Of a stretch of DNA of 64,000 nucleotides, positions 13,475 through 24,280 are shown one piece after another. Every line of letters starts with the position of its first letter. Position 1 is the stretch's first letter. The DNA comes from Buxus sempervirens (Eukaryota; Streptophyta; Magnoliopsida; Buxales; Buxaceae): NCBI GenBank assembly GCA_947561395.2, contig OX387194.1, forward strand, positions 21,190,048 to 21,254,047, in the 5' to 3' direction. A program made the position numbers and the translations under genes. Below the pieces are notes generated by a model. The model was given only the letters and a program-made list of their open reading frames with translations, was not told where the DNA came from and made no database searches.

Positions 13475-13539
13475 GATGCATGCATGGATGATGCCCATGC
13501 ATGCCCATAGGGGACATCAATCATGAGCAAATCTTGGTA

Positions 13540-13760
13540 TTTGTGGATTGGTCCCTGGAACTTTGGATTTTTACAGATTTAGTCCCTGATACTTTTAGAT
13601 ATTTACAGATTTAGTCCTTGATACTTTTGATATTTACAGATTTAGTCCCTGATACTTTTGGATATTTACAGATTGGTCCCTGGGATATTTTCTCAAGTTT
13701 TGATGCTTATGGATCTAGTCCCTGATACCCTTGGATATCTGCAGCTTTACCATTGAGATA
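13540..13760. repeat. About 32-bp tandem repeat in LTR F
   Basis: Six to seven units contain 'acagatttagtccctgata', with successive starts at about 13573, 13605, 13636 and 13668 (spacing 31-32 bp). No homologous array was seen at the matching place in LTR G. Confidence 0.8.
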
Positions 13761-14519
13761 TTTTTCATTGATTTGGATAATTACAGATTTAATCCCTGAG
13801 ACCTTTTTGCTCTGCTGCTTGCCACGTGTGCAGACTTTTGCCACGTGTGCAGTTTTCCAGCACGTTGCCCTAGAACTTCAACTGCTTACATCTTCTTCAT
13901 CCAGACTCCGATTTGGGCAAACTCAATTGCGTTAGAACCGTGTCGAAGTCCTCTATCCATTGGCATAGGGCTAAGCACTCGGCACAGGGTTCAAGAAAAA
14001 GTCAACTTTCGGCTCCTCTTTAAGTTTGACCGGCCCATAGATTCTTCATCCGGACTCCGATTCCAGCAAACTCAGTTGCGTTGGAACCACGTCGAGATTC
14101 TCTATCCATTGAGATAGGGCAAGGTGACCAATTTTCTCTTGATCAAAAAGTCAATTTTTGATCCCTCAGGGTTTGACTTTTCTGCTGTCTTTTAGCACAT
14201 TTTTTCTCTTTTATTTGGCTTGATCAAAATTTGGGTGCTTACACTTGGGTGGTACATGCCGAATTCCGTATTTCAGATATCGTTACAACTTGTACGTGAG
14301 TTTTGTGCACAATAAGTTGATGTCTAAGCCCCACATTTCAGATTCCAGCTGCTAGTATAAGGGTTATGATTACCAGCTTCGCTCATAAGTTGCATAGTGG
14401 TATAGTGAACGGTGAGTGTCTTTTCAAAGGCCTTTCTTCATGAGTCCGACAATATTCTATGATGGTTGAATTTCGAGTATGGTTTATGCACTTTGAGATA
14501 TATGGTTGGTGTAAGCACC

Positions 14520-17303
14520 TCATTTTTGCACCCCTCTAAAAAGCTAGAAAGCAAAACCCTAAAAGACAAGTCAAAACCCTAAGGAGCAAAATGTAACTTT
14601 CAGCCTGAGCCCAAATTGATTGCCATGCTCTATCCCAGTGCATAGAGGGACCCGACACGGTTCCAACGCAATTAAGTTTAGAGGAATCAGAGCCCAGATG
14701 GAAAAGATATGAGCAAAAAAATCCCAAGAGCAAATTAGTCAAAGCTTAAAGCGTCTAAATTAAACTAATTAAGATGAATAAAAATGCATAAATTGAAAGA
14801 GTGTAATTTGTCTGAGTGGGTGGCTGAGTCACCTCAACCGTCAACTCAAACCAAAAAGGGGAGAGAAAAAGGTTCACGACCGCATATAGTATGCAGTCGA
14901 TTTTTGTGGCACACCGTTCGCGCAGCCAATCGCTGCGCGCGGTGGACAAAAAGTGTCCACACTATATGTGCGGACACTTTTCATCAGACTGTGCCTGTAG
15001 TGCGAACACTTTTTGTCAGACTGTGCCTACACGAGTTTGTCCCCTAGTTAATGCTGAAATGACGCGGCGCATCCTCACAGTGTATGCGGACATGGCAAAA
15101 CTGCACATACTGTACAGTTTTGACCAAACCGCACATATGTGCGGATTTCTATTTGTTTTCTATAAATAGCAAATCCGAGCATGGAACAAAGGCTGGTCAG
15201 TTTTAACTGTTCTTCCTCACTCTCCTCAACCTCCTAAACCTCCAAACCACCCTTCTCTACCATTCTCAAGCCTTTAAACCCATTCCAATCCCCTCAAACA
15301 CCCTTTCAATCCCTTCTTCTCCAACCTAAGTGATAAAAGAGCTTGGGAATTTGCTAGGAAGTTGAAGAAGGGTGCTTCAACCACTGTTCTTCTTCAAGGA
15401 GCTTGCACACAATGACAGGGAGGTCTCCCTACACCTAGGTGAGTTTCTCAACATTCTTTACTTAACATATATGAGAATTAAATCATGATGAGCATCTTCT
15501 TTTCTTTTTTTCCACTGTGGGCATGATCCCTTTGCTGTTTCTCCGCTATTTCTTTCTCCTGTACTTCATATTTTAAAGCTCCCATGGTAAGGGGAGCCAG
15601 TTACTTCGAATGGGAGGAGGGAAGCCTTGTTTGATGGTCCAAAAGTCATGTACATGGGACTGTTCACATATTTATTTGAGGGGAGCATGTTCCCCTATTC
15701 TTGTATCTCCATTGTATCCTTAATCCGCCCTCTCCCTTCTCTTTAAATGTGCTTAATTTGTCTCCTCTTATGCATGCTTGTTTCACATTATAGGTTAGTA
15801 GTATCACACATGATCACTCCCTTTTTTACCCATTGTTTCCGGCTTATTTCATGAGCAATGGAGCCACCTCACACACCCACATATAGCACTAAGAGGGTCT
15901 GTCTAGGGTCTGTTTTGCTGCATATTCTCACCACTATGAACACCAGCAGGCAACCCTCCTGTTTAGCACACTTAGCCCCTTAGTTTATGTCACTTTCATA
16001 CACACCAAGCCCATTGTGAAGGGGATGATTGATCCCCTTGAGGCCCCCCATTTTCTCGCTGTTCTCACAGGACTCAAGCTACTCTTTTTGTGCACACCTT
16101 TTTCTGTTTTCACATACTAAATGTTGATGATTCATTTGTTCATGTATGCATGTATGGCTTGATCGGATGAGACATGATATAGGCCTTTCGGGCCCTCCTC
16201 TCTCCTCTTCTCATAGGGGAGAAAGGGGAGATCACTTTCAATACCAAACAGGGACCCCTAGAGTCCCTATTTCGAGGTCTTAGCAATTGTTCAAAATCAG
16301 GGAGAAAATCCCAAGCTTTCTTCTTTCCCTCCCATTTGTGAAATCCCATGAAAGATGGCACTTTGGCCAAAGAATTAGGCTTCTAAAGCCACTGTGGGTT
16401 TGTGCTGAGACCTACAGATGTAGGGGAAACAATAGAAAAGAAGGAACTCCCAGTCCCCCCTCCGAAAATTGGCTTCTAGGTTTTCTAGGCTGGATCCGCA
16501 AACATAGAGTGGTTCGGCCCTATCTGCACCTGTTCTGCAGTCAGGCCTAGTAAACCCCCATTTCTGTTTCTTTGGGCCTAGGCCCACCTAGCATATCTTA
16601 AATAAGACTAATTGAATCTCTTGGGTCTTTGGGTTAGCTCAGGCCTTCATGTATGAGACTTGGGCCCAATGAGGTTTTGTGGGCCTTCCAACGGGGCCCA
16701 CATCCCAACCAGCCCAAACCAAGGCCCATTTCAATAGTGGGCCCCCAAGGGCAACATGGATAATCCCCTGGGCTATCTCCAAGCCCAATGGGCCTTCAAA
16801 ATCTGAACCCACCAACTTTGTATATTTAATTAACCTCCAAAATCAAATAACCAAATCCAATAAACGGGGTTATCCAACATAACCCCAAATGGTAATTGGG
16901 CTTAGCCTAAACCCTACTTGGCATTCCATGGGCCCATATCCAACTCACATCACCTGAATAAAAAGATAAAATCAAATAAAAAGGGACTCAAACCACCTTG
17001 GTGGTCCCCACTCAAACTTGAAATAAATGTGTATGTTCGGCTTAGGAATAGGGTGAGTTAGTTCAAGTTGACTCGCTAACCAGGATAACCCATGGGACCC
17101 GTCTTTTGACGGGGCAGACTAGGGTGTCTACGGACTTCCCCGAACTGTAACCGGTCCCTTTCCCAGAATCTCTATGCGCAGACTACCTAATAGACATCAT
17201 TTAGGCATCCAGGTGTCTGCCTGCACCCCATTAGGCAATGGCAACTCCTAATTCCCCTCTTCCCCTCGCATCACGTGTGCTCTCGCGGGTCGACGTGCGC
17301 ACA
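14520..17303 (+). mobile_element. Solo LTR G (2784 bp), TSD GTTGG
   Basis: It begins TGTAAGCACCTCATT and ends GACGTGCGCACA. The exact duplication GTTGG is at 14515-14519 and 17304-17308. A clean TATA box (15160-15169) lies about 640 bp from the 5' end, with palindromic words just upstream, and gives plus orientation. It belongs to the same family as LTR F, which lies nearby in reverse. No coding region, primer-binding site or polypurine tract is present. Confidence 0.86.
14949..15169 (+). promoter_or_regulatory. Palindrome-rich U3 segment and TATA box of LTR G
   Basis: TATAAATAG at 15161-15169 is preceded by the perfect 16-bp palindrome CCGCACATATGTGCGG (15129-15144) and by a 10-bp inverted repeat AAAAGTGTCC/GGACACTTTT (14949-14958 and 14972-14981). 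The words 'cagactgtgcct' and 'tgtgcggac' recur. Position relative to the LTR start fits a U3 promoter. Binding proteins are unknown. Confidence 0.65.
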
Positions 17304-18750
17304 GTTGGCAATTCATATACAGTGGTTGTTTTGACTTATGTGTTGAGAATTACACTAATGGGATAGTTGCCGTGATTTTGATGGCCGGAAATATCCTCAG
17401 ATCAGAGACAGTTCTTACTTAGTGAATTGTTTTTAATTGAGCATTGATTTATTGTTGTGATTACTTGTTTATTTTATCGAGCACGTAAGCATGATTATTT
17501 TTATATATAAACTGTTTATTTATGCATAGTATTACCTACTGGGATATTCGTATCTCATCCGTGTTTCGTTTTGTTTTGTTTTCCAACTAATATACGTGAG
17601 GGCAACTTGGGGGTTGGTACTCAAGGAGAGATTGCTAATTTTCATCCGGAGGATTATTATTACCCCGAGTAGACTTTTTCTTGGAGGTTGTTACAGATGA
17701 TACTTTTATTTGTTACTATATGTTTTGGATGATTACAAGAGTAAGAGTGATAGAACCCATTTTTACCAAACTTATGATTTATTTCTGATGTGATGGTTTG
17801 GATGATACATTTATCCACGCTTATTAACTTTATTGATGATTATCTTCCGCACTATGATATTAATTGGTATTTATTATGAATTTAATGTCTAGTATTTAGT
17901 TCGCTTTGGGCCCAATAGCACTTCGGATTCAAGTTTGCTGCTCATTTTGCATAGACCCGAGTTTACAGTGGGGCCCACCAAGTGGCCCACGGATCGCTGC
18001 AGACTCATTAAGGAAGGGCATAATCAACTTAATTCCAATCCCTAGGTTTAATCATAAACACAAAGTGATTAAACCTGATTAGTGTATGCAACCGTGTTGC
18101 TAAGGTGGTTGAGCATACAAAACTTATAATCAATCTGGATTGTCGGTTAAAGGTAAGAGGGATTGAAGCAACTTCAAGAAAAAGTATGTAGTTAAAATCA
18201 ATTCAACCAACCAATTTCCTAAATGGCTTCTACGATTAGGCTAAGCCCAATCAGGACACATCAATTTGCATCCAGCCTACCTTGGATCCCAGTGGGCCTT
18301 CCAGAGGGGCCCATCCCAACAAACAAACATCACTTAACTAAACTTGGACATAATTGAACTAAAGAGGGCCAAACCAGACTCAAGGCCCCACACAGACCTA
18401 ATCTTTAAGCATGCTGACATATGATAGGTGAAATGATTTGACTCAATAAATATAACTAGAGATGACCCGTGGGAACCGTCTGTGACGGGGCAGACTAGGG
18501 TGTCTACGGACTTCTCCGAACCGTAACCGGGCGTTAACCAAATCTCTAATGTGCATACCAAGCCCTAGACAGATCATCTAGGACCAGATGTCTACCTGCA
18601 CCCAATCAGGTAGTGACAACTCCCATTCCCCCATAGTCCCTTAATCCCAAACAAAAGCCAATGCGAATCCCTCTCGTGTAGGTATAGGAGAACGCGTTGG
18701 GTTCAAAAAACCCCCGATTTCCACGTGCGCCGCCATCTTGACGTGCCACA

Positions 18751-19440
18751 ACCACAAGTTAAAAATTTAAACAATAACATACACAAGAAATAATTAATGA
18801 ACTGAACTAAAGCATAATAAAACTAGCACATGAAATAATGAAATGAAATAAAGCCTATTTGTATGTTGGATGCTGAAGCTAGACTTTAGAAGCGTTTATA
18901 TCTTTATTGATATGTTAATATGGAATTGGGCATTTATAATTTGCAATTTAATCACTTTTAATTACATGTTGCGTAGCCAACATAATCCTACAAACAATAC
19001 CACCATTTGTTATCTATAAAGCATATTTTGAATCCTACTTTTACCTCTCTTTCTAAATGAGTTATTATTCTATAAATCACGTAATTTTTAAAAAAGGATA
19101 AAAATATATTCATATATTATATTATAAAATAATGAATATTAAATTTTGGCATTTAAACTCATTAATGATACCACAAATGTTTCTAACCTAGTTGGGATGT
19201 TATTATATTATAGAAATGCATTTTAAAATGCAGCAAAATTTTCAATTTTTATAATACAAAGTTATCATTCTTATTAATAAATTTTTTTTTATTCACATTT
19301 TTTGCTAAAAGAATGTAGCATAATTTGTACAAATAAAAAAGGTAAGAAGGAAATTTTCTTTTTCTTTCTTTTTTTTTTTTTTTTTGATGAAAAATTGGTT
19401 CTCTAAAGTTTTTTATTATTTTATTTGTCTAGCGGGCCAG
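18751..19440. other. Intergenic, AT-rich, no gene seen
   Basis: This is the sequence right of LTR H. It holds no ORF of interest and no tRNA-like primer site next to the LTR. A T-rich run lies at about 19359-19385. Confidence 0.6.
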
Positions 19441-19444
19441 ACGT

Positions 19445-19600
19445 AGGGATGGAAATGGGGCGGGTTTGGGGCTGGTTCTGGTAAACCTAAATCCGCTCCT
19501 ATAAGGGTTTAGCCAATACCAAACCCTAACCCACCACTATTGGGCTAGTAATATGGTGGGTCGGGTTTGACCCAGTTGTATTAAAAATACAAAAAATTTG
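19445..19600 (+). mobile_element. hAT-like terminal fragment
   Basis: 'tagggatggaaatggggcgggtttggggctgg' class sequence starts near 19445 and is followed by repeated gggtttgg/aaaccctaac words. TAGGGATGG ends with subterminal GGGCGGGTTT repeats are typical of plant hAT elements. The opposite end and the target duplication were not found. Confidence 0.4.
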
Positions 19601-19611
19601 TGTTTTTAAAT

Positions 19612-19660
19612 AGAACTAGCAATTGTGGCACATGCATTGCACATAAGGGATGATATCATA
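19612..19660 (-). mobile_element. Possible Helitron 3' end, reversed
   Basis: Read on the minus strand, a short imperfect hairpin (tgcaatgcatgtgcca) is followed by CTAGT at 19616-19612. This is the hairpin-plus-CTRR arrangement of Helitron 3' ends. No Rep/helicase or 5' TC end was located. Confidence 0.3.
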
Positions 19661-21259
19661 AATTACAATAACTTATTATATAACATGTGTTATTTCTCCT
19701 TAATAATATAATTATTATTTCAAACTATATATTACTTTGAATATAGTGATAAGAAGTAATAAATATAAAATGATCATACGTCAATAATTCAAGCTAGTAA
19801 TGAGAATGATTCATATGATAAAAATTCATCAAAATGAATCATTTATTATTAAGATAGAATCGAAGAAACTTGCAATTAAAAAACAATAATAAATTGATGA
19901 ATTAATTGCATGTTAAGATTGATTTTAAAAGGTTTTTTTTTTCTAGCAACTAATTTTTAATTATCGAATCCAAAGATAAGACTCTACAAATTATTATTTT
20001 CATATTTCAAACTAATGTACATTTGAACATTTAATATCATTTTTATTTCTTGCCTTAAAATTTCTGACTTTTTAATTGATAATTTAAAATTATCATATCC
20101 AATTACTATTAGGATCAATCTTTAAAATATTGAAACAGTTTTTGAATGTTATAAAAATTAAAATTATATTATTTAAAAATTTTATATGATGCTTTTAGTA
20201 GTTTAAAATATTCTAGTTATTTAGAATCTTAAATAAAAATGAGAATTTTAAAATTATGGATTATATAAGAATTATATATAAAATTAAAATTAAATGTAAT
20301 TGTTTAGATACGAAATATTAGGGTGTTTAATATGAGATAATTCATTTTATTTTATGCTTTGGTATGATATGAAGGAAGAACTAACATGTAGCTGGATGTT
20401 TAATTTCATTAATATTTTTATTATATAATAAAACACAAGCCTAAAACATAATCTTCTCTTTCCTCTACATGGCGTCTATGTGGATCTTTCATATTGTTTT
20501 TAATAGTTTCTTAGTTGAAAAATAAAATAATTCATATAATAAAAATATCTCCTAATAAAATAGTAAACTCAAAATTTATTTAGCAACATTCTTAGATATT
20601 TGAAAATTTTCAATTTTTTTTGTTATATAAATCAAAATTTTTATTCACACATCATTTTGACATAAAACTCTTCTAATGGCATTTTGTCTTTTCATATATA
20701 AATAATTTTTAATTACAGTTCTAATTTAAGACCACATCTTTACCCTCTATTATATCTATAGTATATATTTTTTCAATGATATAAATAATTTCTTCACTAT
20801 AATTTTATTTTGAGAGCATGTCTTTCCACTCTCTTACATTTTTACTACATAGATTTATATTTTAATCATAATTAGTTAGTTACAATATTCTAAGAAATTT
20901 TTTTTACTAATATTAAAATATTTTCTTAACAATATTTCTTATTTTAATCAACATTCCCCTCTGTTAAATTATTATTATATAATTTTCTATTATATAACAT
21001 TAACATAATACATCATTATATATTATATAATATAATATAATATTGATTGTCTTTGACATTATACCATTTAAATCTATTATATATTATTTGTAGATAATAA
21101 TATATTACGTGGAGAATACCCTTTTTCGTAAGCCTAAACCCATTAGAAAATTTACAATGATCCTTTATACTATGAAATTTTTAATATTATAATTATAACT
21201 ACATTTTAAAATTTATGTTAATTATATAAACATTTAACTAATTTAATTTTAAATTTTAA
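19661..21259. other. AT-rich intergenic sequence, no gene seen
   Basis: The sequence is strongly A/T-biased with no long ORF. Nothing beyond simple-sequence T and TA tracts is recognised. Confidence 0.6.
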
Positions 21260-21301
21260 ATGCAAAATATATCTTGTATTAGCACGTGTAAATGGTCTAG
21301 T
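21260..21301 (+). mobile_element. Possible Helitron 3' end
   Basis: 'tagcacgtgtaaatggtctagt' class sequence ends in CTAGT (21297-21301) followed by T. This fits a Helitron 3' end inserted between A and T. The hairpin is short and no partner end was identified. Confidence 0.3.
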
Positions 21302-22481
21302 TAGGAGGTATTGAAAAGTTTCCTCTCGAAAGGATATATGTATGAAACTATAATACTAGGTTATATCCCTTGCTTATAAATCGATACTACTATTAAAAGC
21401 ACGAACTACCTTAAGTGTTTTTTATTTTGACATACTTAAAATGTCCTTGTAACAATAATTATTTTACAATTATACCATGAGTCCTGTTAAATCGAGCTTC
21501 TTCCCCATAATAACTATCTATTATATTGCCTAGACTTACAAACGTTACATATTTACTAATGTCCTTCTAATGATAATTATTTTACAATTCTGGTTTTTTT
21601 TTTTCTACTATTGATGTAAATCTATTAAAATCCTATTTCTTCTCTAATTAAATAAAACAAAAAATAGATATGTATAAGTATTGTTTATATATAAAATAAC
21701 TAAATCCTTTTTTTAACTATTGACATTATTAAAATAACTAAATCCTATTTCTTCTCTAATTACACTATGAGTCCTATTAAACGAAACTTCTTACTTGATA
21801 CTTATAATTATCTATTAGATTTCGTAAATTTATTATAGTTCTAAAATATCTAATTAATTTCAATATTATCTTCTTCTTTTTTACTCTTAATGTGAAATCC
21901 TATTTCTTCTCCAATTAAATATAAGAAAAGAAAAGAAAATTATTTTACTAACGATAACTAAAAAATAGATAAGTAAAATGTCCTTCTAAGATAATTATTT
22001 TACAATTTTTGTTTTCTTCTTTCCAAGTCACCATATGAGTTTGATTACATGATGAGTCCTATTAATTAAAAAAGTAATCGTGATATTGCTTTTCTATTGG
22101 ATGCATAAGGCTTCTGCTTTTAACCCATTGGTGATCCTAAAATAAAAGAAAACGATAAAATATATTTAAATAAGTTTCGTATGTGATTCTTTGAACAAAA
22201 TGTCTCTTAGAAAAAGACAATATTCTCAATTAGGGATTTCAACTATTAGGCTTGCAAGAGTCAATGGATTTTGATTCTCTTGGAAGGAATCAAATCTATG
22301 GCAAATAGAGATGAGAATTGTGAGTCAAAAGTTGTGATTTGAAGCTATTGCCTTCATCTTCACCATAGATGTGATTTTTAGTTGAAGCTGTCAACTTATC
22401 CTTTACCTAGGTTCTCTCTCCTTTTCATGAAATTATAAGAGGTAAGTTACAATGACCCAGATTTTTGTTCGAAGTTATAAT

Positions 22482-22837
22482 TGTGACATCCTAGCTGTCT
22501 GAGTGGGCGGCTGTGATGTGGGTGGGGTGAGAGACCTGGGCGAGCTACCACAATGGCAAGCTACCAGGTGAGGATGTGCATATGGTTGGGATCCCACAAC
22601 GCTCGGGGATGCTATAAGTAGTCTTATGATCCCGTATTAAGCAAGAGGCCTTTTAAGGCATAACATGAGACTAAATCCCCTTTGAACCCTCAAGTTAAGC
22701 GTGCTCAGGTGAGAGCGGTGCTAGGATGGGTGACCACTGGGAAGTTTTCTCGTGTTATCCCTTGAGAACAAATCCGTGATGGCCCATTGGGCCCAGAGCG
22801 GACAATATCTTGCTGGGTATGGGTCCGGGATGTTACA
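22482..22837 (+). repeat. Cassandra 5' LTR
   Basis: This is 356 bp with short inverted ends TGTGACATCC/GGATGTTACA. The 5S-derived block lies at about 22684-22760, followed by 'agcggacaatatcttgctgg'. It is 5 bp longer than its partner because of a small gap in the 5S-derived part of the other copy. Confidence 0.9.
22684..22760 (+). other. 5S rRNA-derived segment in Cassandra 5' LTR
   Basis: The words 'aagttaagcgtgct', 'gagagcggtgctaggatggg' and 'tgaccactgggaagt' correspond to the internal control region and 3' half of plant 5S rRNA. The 5' third of 5S is not recognisable, so this is not a functional 5S gene. It could still supply an RNA polymerase III internal promoter. Confidence 0.9.
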
Positions 22838-22839
22838 AA

Positions 22840-22852
22840 TGGTATCAGAGCC
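22840..22852 (+). promoter_or_regulatory. Primer-binding site (initiator tRNA-Met)
   Basis: TGGTATCAGAGCC, two bases after the 5' LTR, complements the 3' end of plant initiator tRNA-Met. Confidence 0.9.
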
Positions 22853-22918
22853 TACCCTGACCAGAAAGTGTTGGGGTTTGGCCCAATACGAGGACGCGTT
22901 GTCCCATGGAGGGAAGTT

Positions 22919-23269
22919 TGTGACATTCTGATTGTCTGAGTGGGCGGTTGTGATGTGGACGGCGTGAGAGACCTGGGCGAGCTACCACAGTGGCGAGCTA
23001 CCAGGTGAGGATGTGCATATGGTTGAGATCCCACAACGCTCAGGGATGCTATAAGTAGTCTTACGATCCTCTACTAAGCAAGAGGCCTTTTAAGGCATAA
23101 CATGAGACTAAATCCCCTTGGAACCCTCAAGTTAAGAGTGCTGAGAGCAGTGCTAGGATGGGTGACCACTGGGAATTTTTCTCATGTTATCCCTTGAGAA
23201 CAAATCCGTGATGGCCCATTAGGCCCTAAGCGGACAATATCTTACTGGGTATGGGTTCAGGATGTTATA
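22919..23269 (+). repeat. Cassandra 3' LTR
   Basis: This 351-bp copy matches the 5' LTR throughout apart from scattered changes and a 5-bp gap inside the 5S-derived block (about 23121-23192). It ends GGATGTTATA, a C-to-T change from the 5' LTR end. Confidence 0.9.
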
Positions 23270-23365
23270 ATAACCGAAATCAAAACATTTACCGATCAAT
23301 ATCCTTTTTTTTTTCTTTTTTGTAACATTTGATCGATGATAATGTAGTTTTCCTATTGTATTTTT

Positions 23366-23369
<4 letters not shown>

Positions 23370-23412
<43 letters not shown>
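23370..23412. repeat. (TA)n microsatellite
   Basis: An alternating TA tract of about 42 bp, flanked by T runs on both sides. Confidence 0.9.
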
Positions 23413-23421
<9 letters not shown>

Positions 23422-24159
23422 TTTTTCTTTCCACTCTAGTGAAATAATAGAGCCAAATTAGTTAACAATTATCTAATTTTCACGATAATCACAAATTTTT
23501 GAAGAATTTAGAATTAAATTATTTAACAATATTATTATATTATTCAAAACCTTGTACTTACATTTCATCCTTTTATTTATTTTAATATTTATTATGCTAA
23601 TAATTACGCTTAAGAAGGACAATAAAATTTTAATATATCGTGTATATGATATGCTTATCTCATGTACGTTTATCATCAATATTACTTAATTAAAGTAATT
23701 TAATACCAATTTAATATTTTATTTATATCGTGTATTTTAATATTAAAATATTTTAATATTCTAAACTAATTTAGTATATTAAATTATACTAATCTCATGT
23801 ATCCTTTTATTTATTTTATTGTTTATTATGCTAGTAATTGAGCTTAACAACGACAATAAAACCTTCATATATCGCTTGAAATTATATGAAACATTCATAT
23901 TAAATACTTTTAGTTAGATAAATATTGGAGTGTACACACGCGTAACGAAGAGTTAGTATATTTGGAATTAAAGACTATAGGAAGGATATTTTAGGTATTT
24001 GAAAATAAAAAACACTTAAGGTAGTTTGTGCTTTTAATTGTACTATATATAGATTTAGATATATCAATTTATAATATATTTATTCATTAAATATGTATTT
24101 TTGTATATGATATATATTAAAATAATAATTTAAACAAATAAAAATAATACTTTCAGAAA

Positions 24160-24280
24160 CTAAAGGGTGTGGCGAGTTACCCATTTAACCCAATTTGGGC
24201 AAATTCAAATGAGCCGACAAGGCATGATTGGGTTGTGCTTGTCGTGCCACGAGTAGAGCATGGTGACATCCCTTTAAATT
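24160..24280 (-). mobile_element. hAT-like terminal fragment
   Basis: Read on the minus strand it begins aagggatgtcacc and continues with subterminal gtggcacgac and gcccaaattggg words, a common pattern for plant hAT ends. It cannot be paired securely with the fragment at 19445. Confidence 0.3.

Larger units (their letters stand above)
10935..14243 (-). mobile_element. Solo LTR F (3309 bp), TSD CTTGG
   Basis: On the minus strand it runs TGTAAGCACCCAAATT ... GGGTGCGCACA. The exact duplication CTTGG lies at 10930-10934 and 14244-14248. A TATA-like box on the minus strand at about 13260-13270 sets the orientation. It shares terminal sequences and internal blocks with LTR G in opposite orientation ('gtctgcctgcacccc', the 'ggttccaacgcaa' block). 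It lacks gag, pol, primer site and polypurine tract. Several ORFs of 60-100 residues inside are low-complexity or repeat-driven and were not called. Confidence 0.85.
9401..17967 (+). mobile_element. Solo LTR E, split by solo LTRs F and G; TSD GTGGG
   Basis: It begins TGTAAGACCCCAATT at 9401 and ends GACCCGAGTTTACA at 17967. The exact duplication GTGGG is at 9396-9400 and 17968-17972. After removing F and G with their duplicated targets, the LTR is about 2.46 kb in three pieces (9401-10934, 14244-14519, 17304-17967). Reversed LTR B follows the same order of landmarks: 'atggatccatag', 'gtttgcattg.gggtctt', 'gcacaataagttgatg', 'cgctcataagt.gcat'. It inserted into LTR H. No primer site or coding region was found. 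Confidence 0.82.
1..18750 (+). mobile_element. Outer long LTR (H), split by LTRs A and E; left end outside window
   Basis: Three separated pieces (1-1331, 9208-9400, 17968-18750) resemble successive parts of LTR G. The first has the polypyrimidine-rich leader that in G follows the TATA box. The middle has the 'aaataaaaaggga' segment. The last has the 'gacggggcagactagggtgtctac' class of sequence and a terminal ...gtgccaca. The joining sequences disappear when A and E are removed. Plus orientation is inferred from G. The left end and any TSD lie outside the window, and no primer-binding site follows 18750, so this is a 3' or solo LTR. Homology was judged by eye. Confidence 0.5.
22482..23269 (+). 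mobile_element. Cassandra-type TRIM retrotransposon (788 bp)
   Basis: It has two LTRs (22482-22837 and 22919-23269), each running TGTGACATYC...GGATGTTAYA. The 81-bp internal region starts with the tRNA-Met primer site TGGTATCAGAGCC (22840-22852) and ends with the purine tract ggagggaag. Both LTRs carry a segment clearly derived from the 3' two-thirds of 5S rRNA, the hallmark of Cassandra TRIMs. The flanks ATAAT (22477-22481) and ATAAC (23270-23274) fit a TSD with one change. It has no coding capacity and would depend on another element's proteins. Confidence 0.93.
21390..24041. repeat. 2.65-kb segment bounded by about 60-bp inverted repeats
   Basis: The left arm (21390-21449) and right arm (23982-24041) are inverted copies of about 60 bp. 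They share 'aactaccttaagtg' and 'ttttttatttt', with roughly 85-90% match by eye. The interior is AT-rich, has further degenerate 'attattttacaatt' copies (about 21460, 21570, 21990), and contains the Cassandra TRIM. It may be a foldback-like element or two oppositely oriented copies of one repeat. No transposase is visible. Confidence 0.6.

Noticed and set aside
22684-22760. A functional 5S rRNA gene
   Set aside because: The first third of 5S is missing, the match is diverged, and it lies within a TRIM LTR.
23219-23434. 71-residue minus ORF with Tyr-Ile repeats
   Set aside because: It reads through the TA microsatellite.
19445-24280. One large hAT element spanning both hAT-like fragments
   Set aside because: The ends share only a few bases (AGGGATG), the flanks show no 8-bp repeat, and no transposase lies between.
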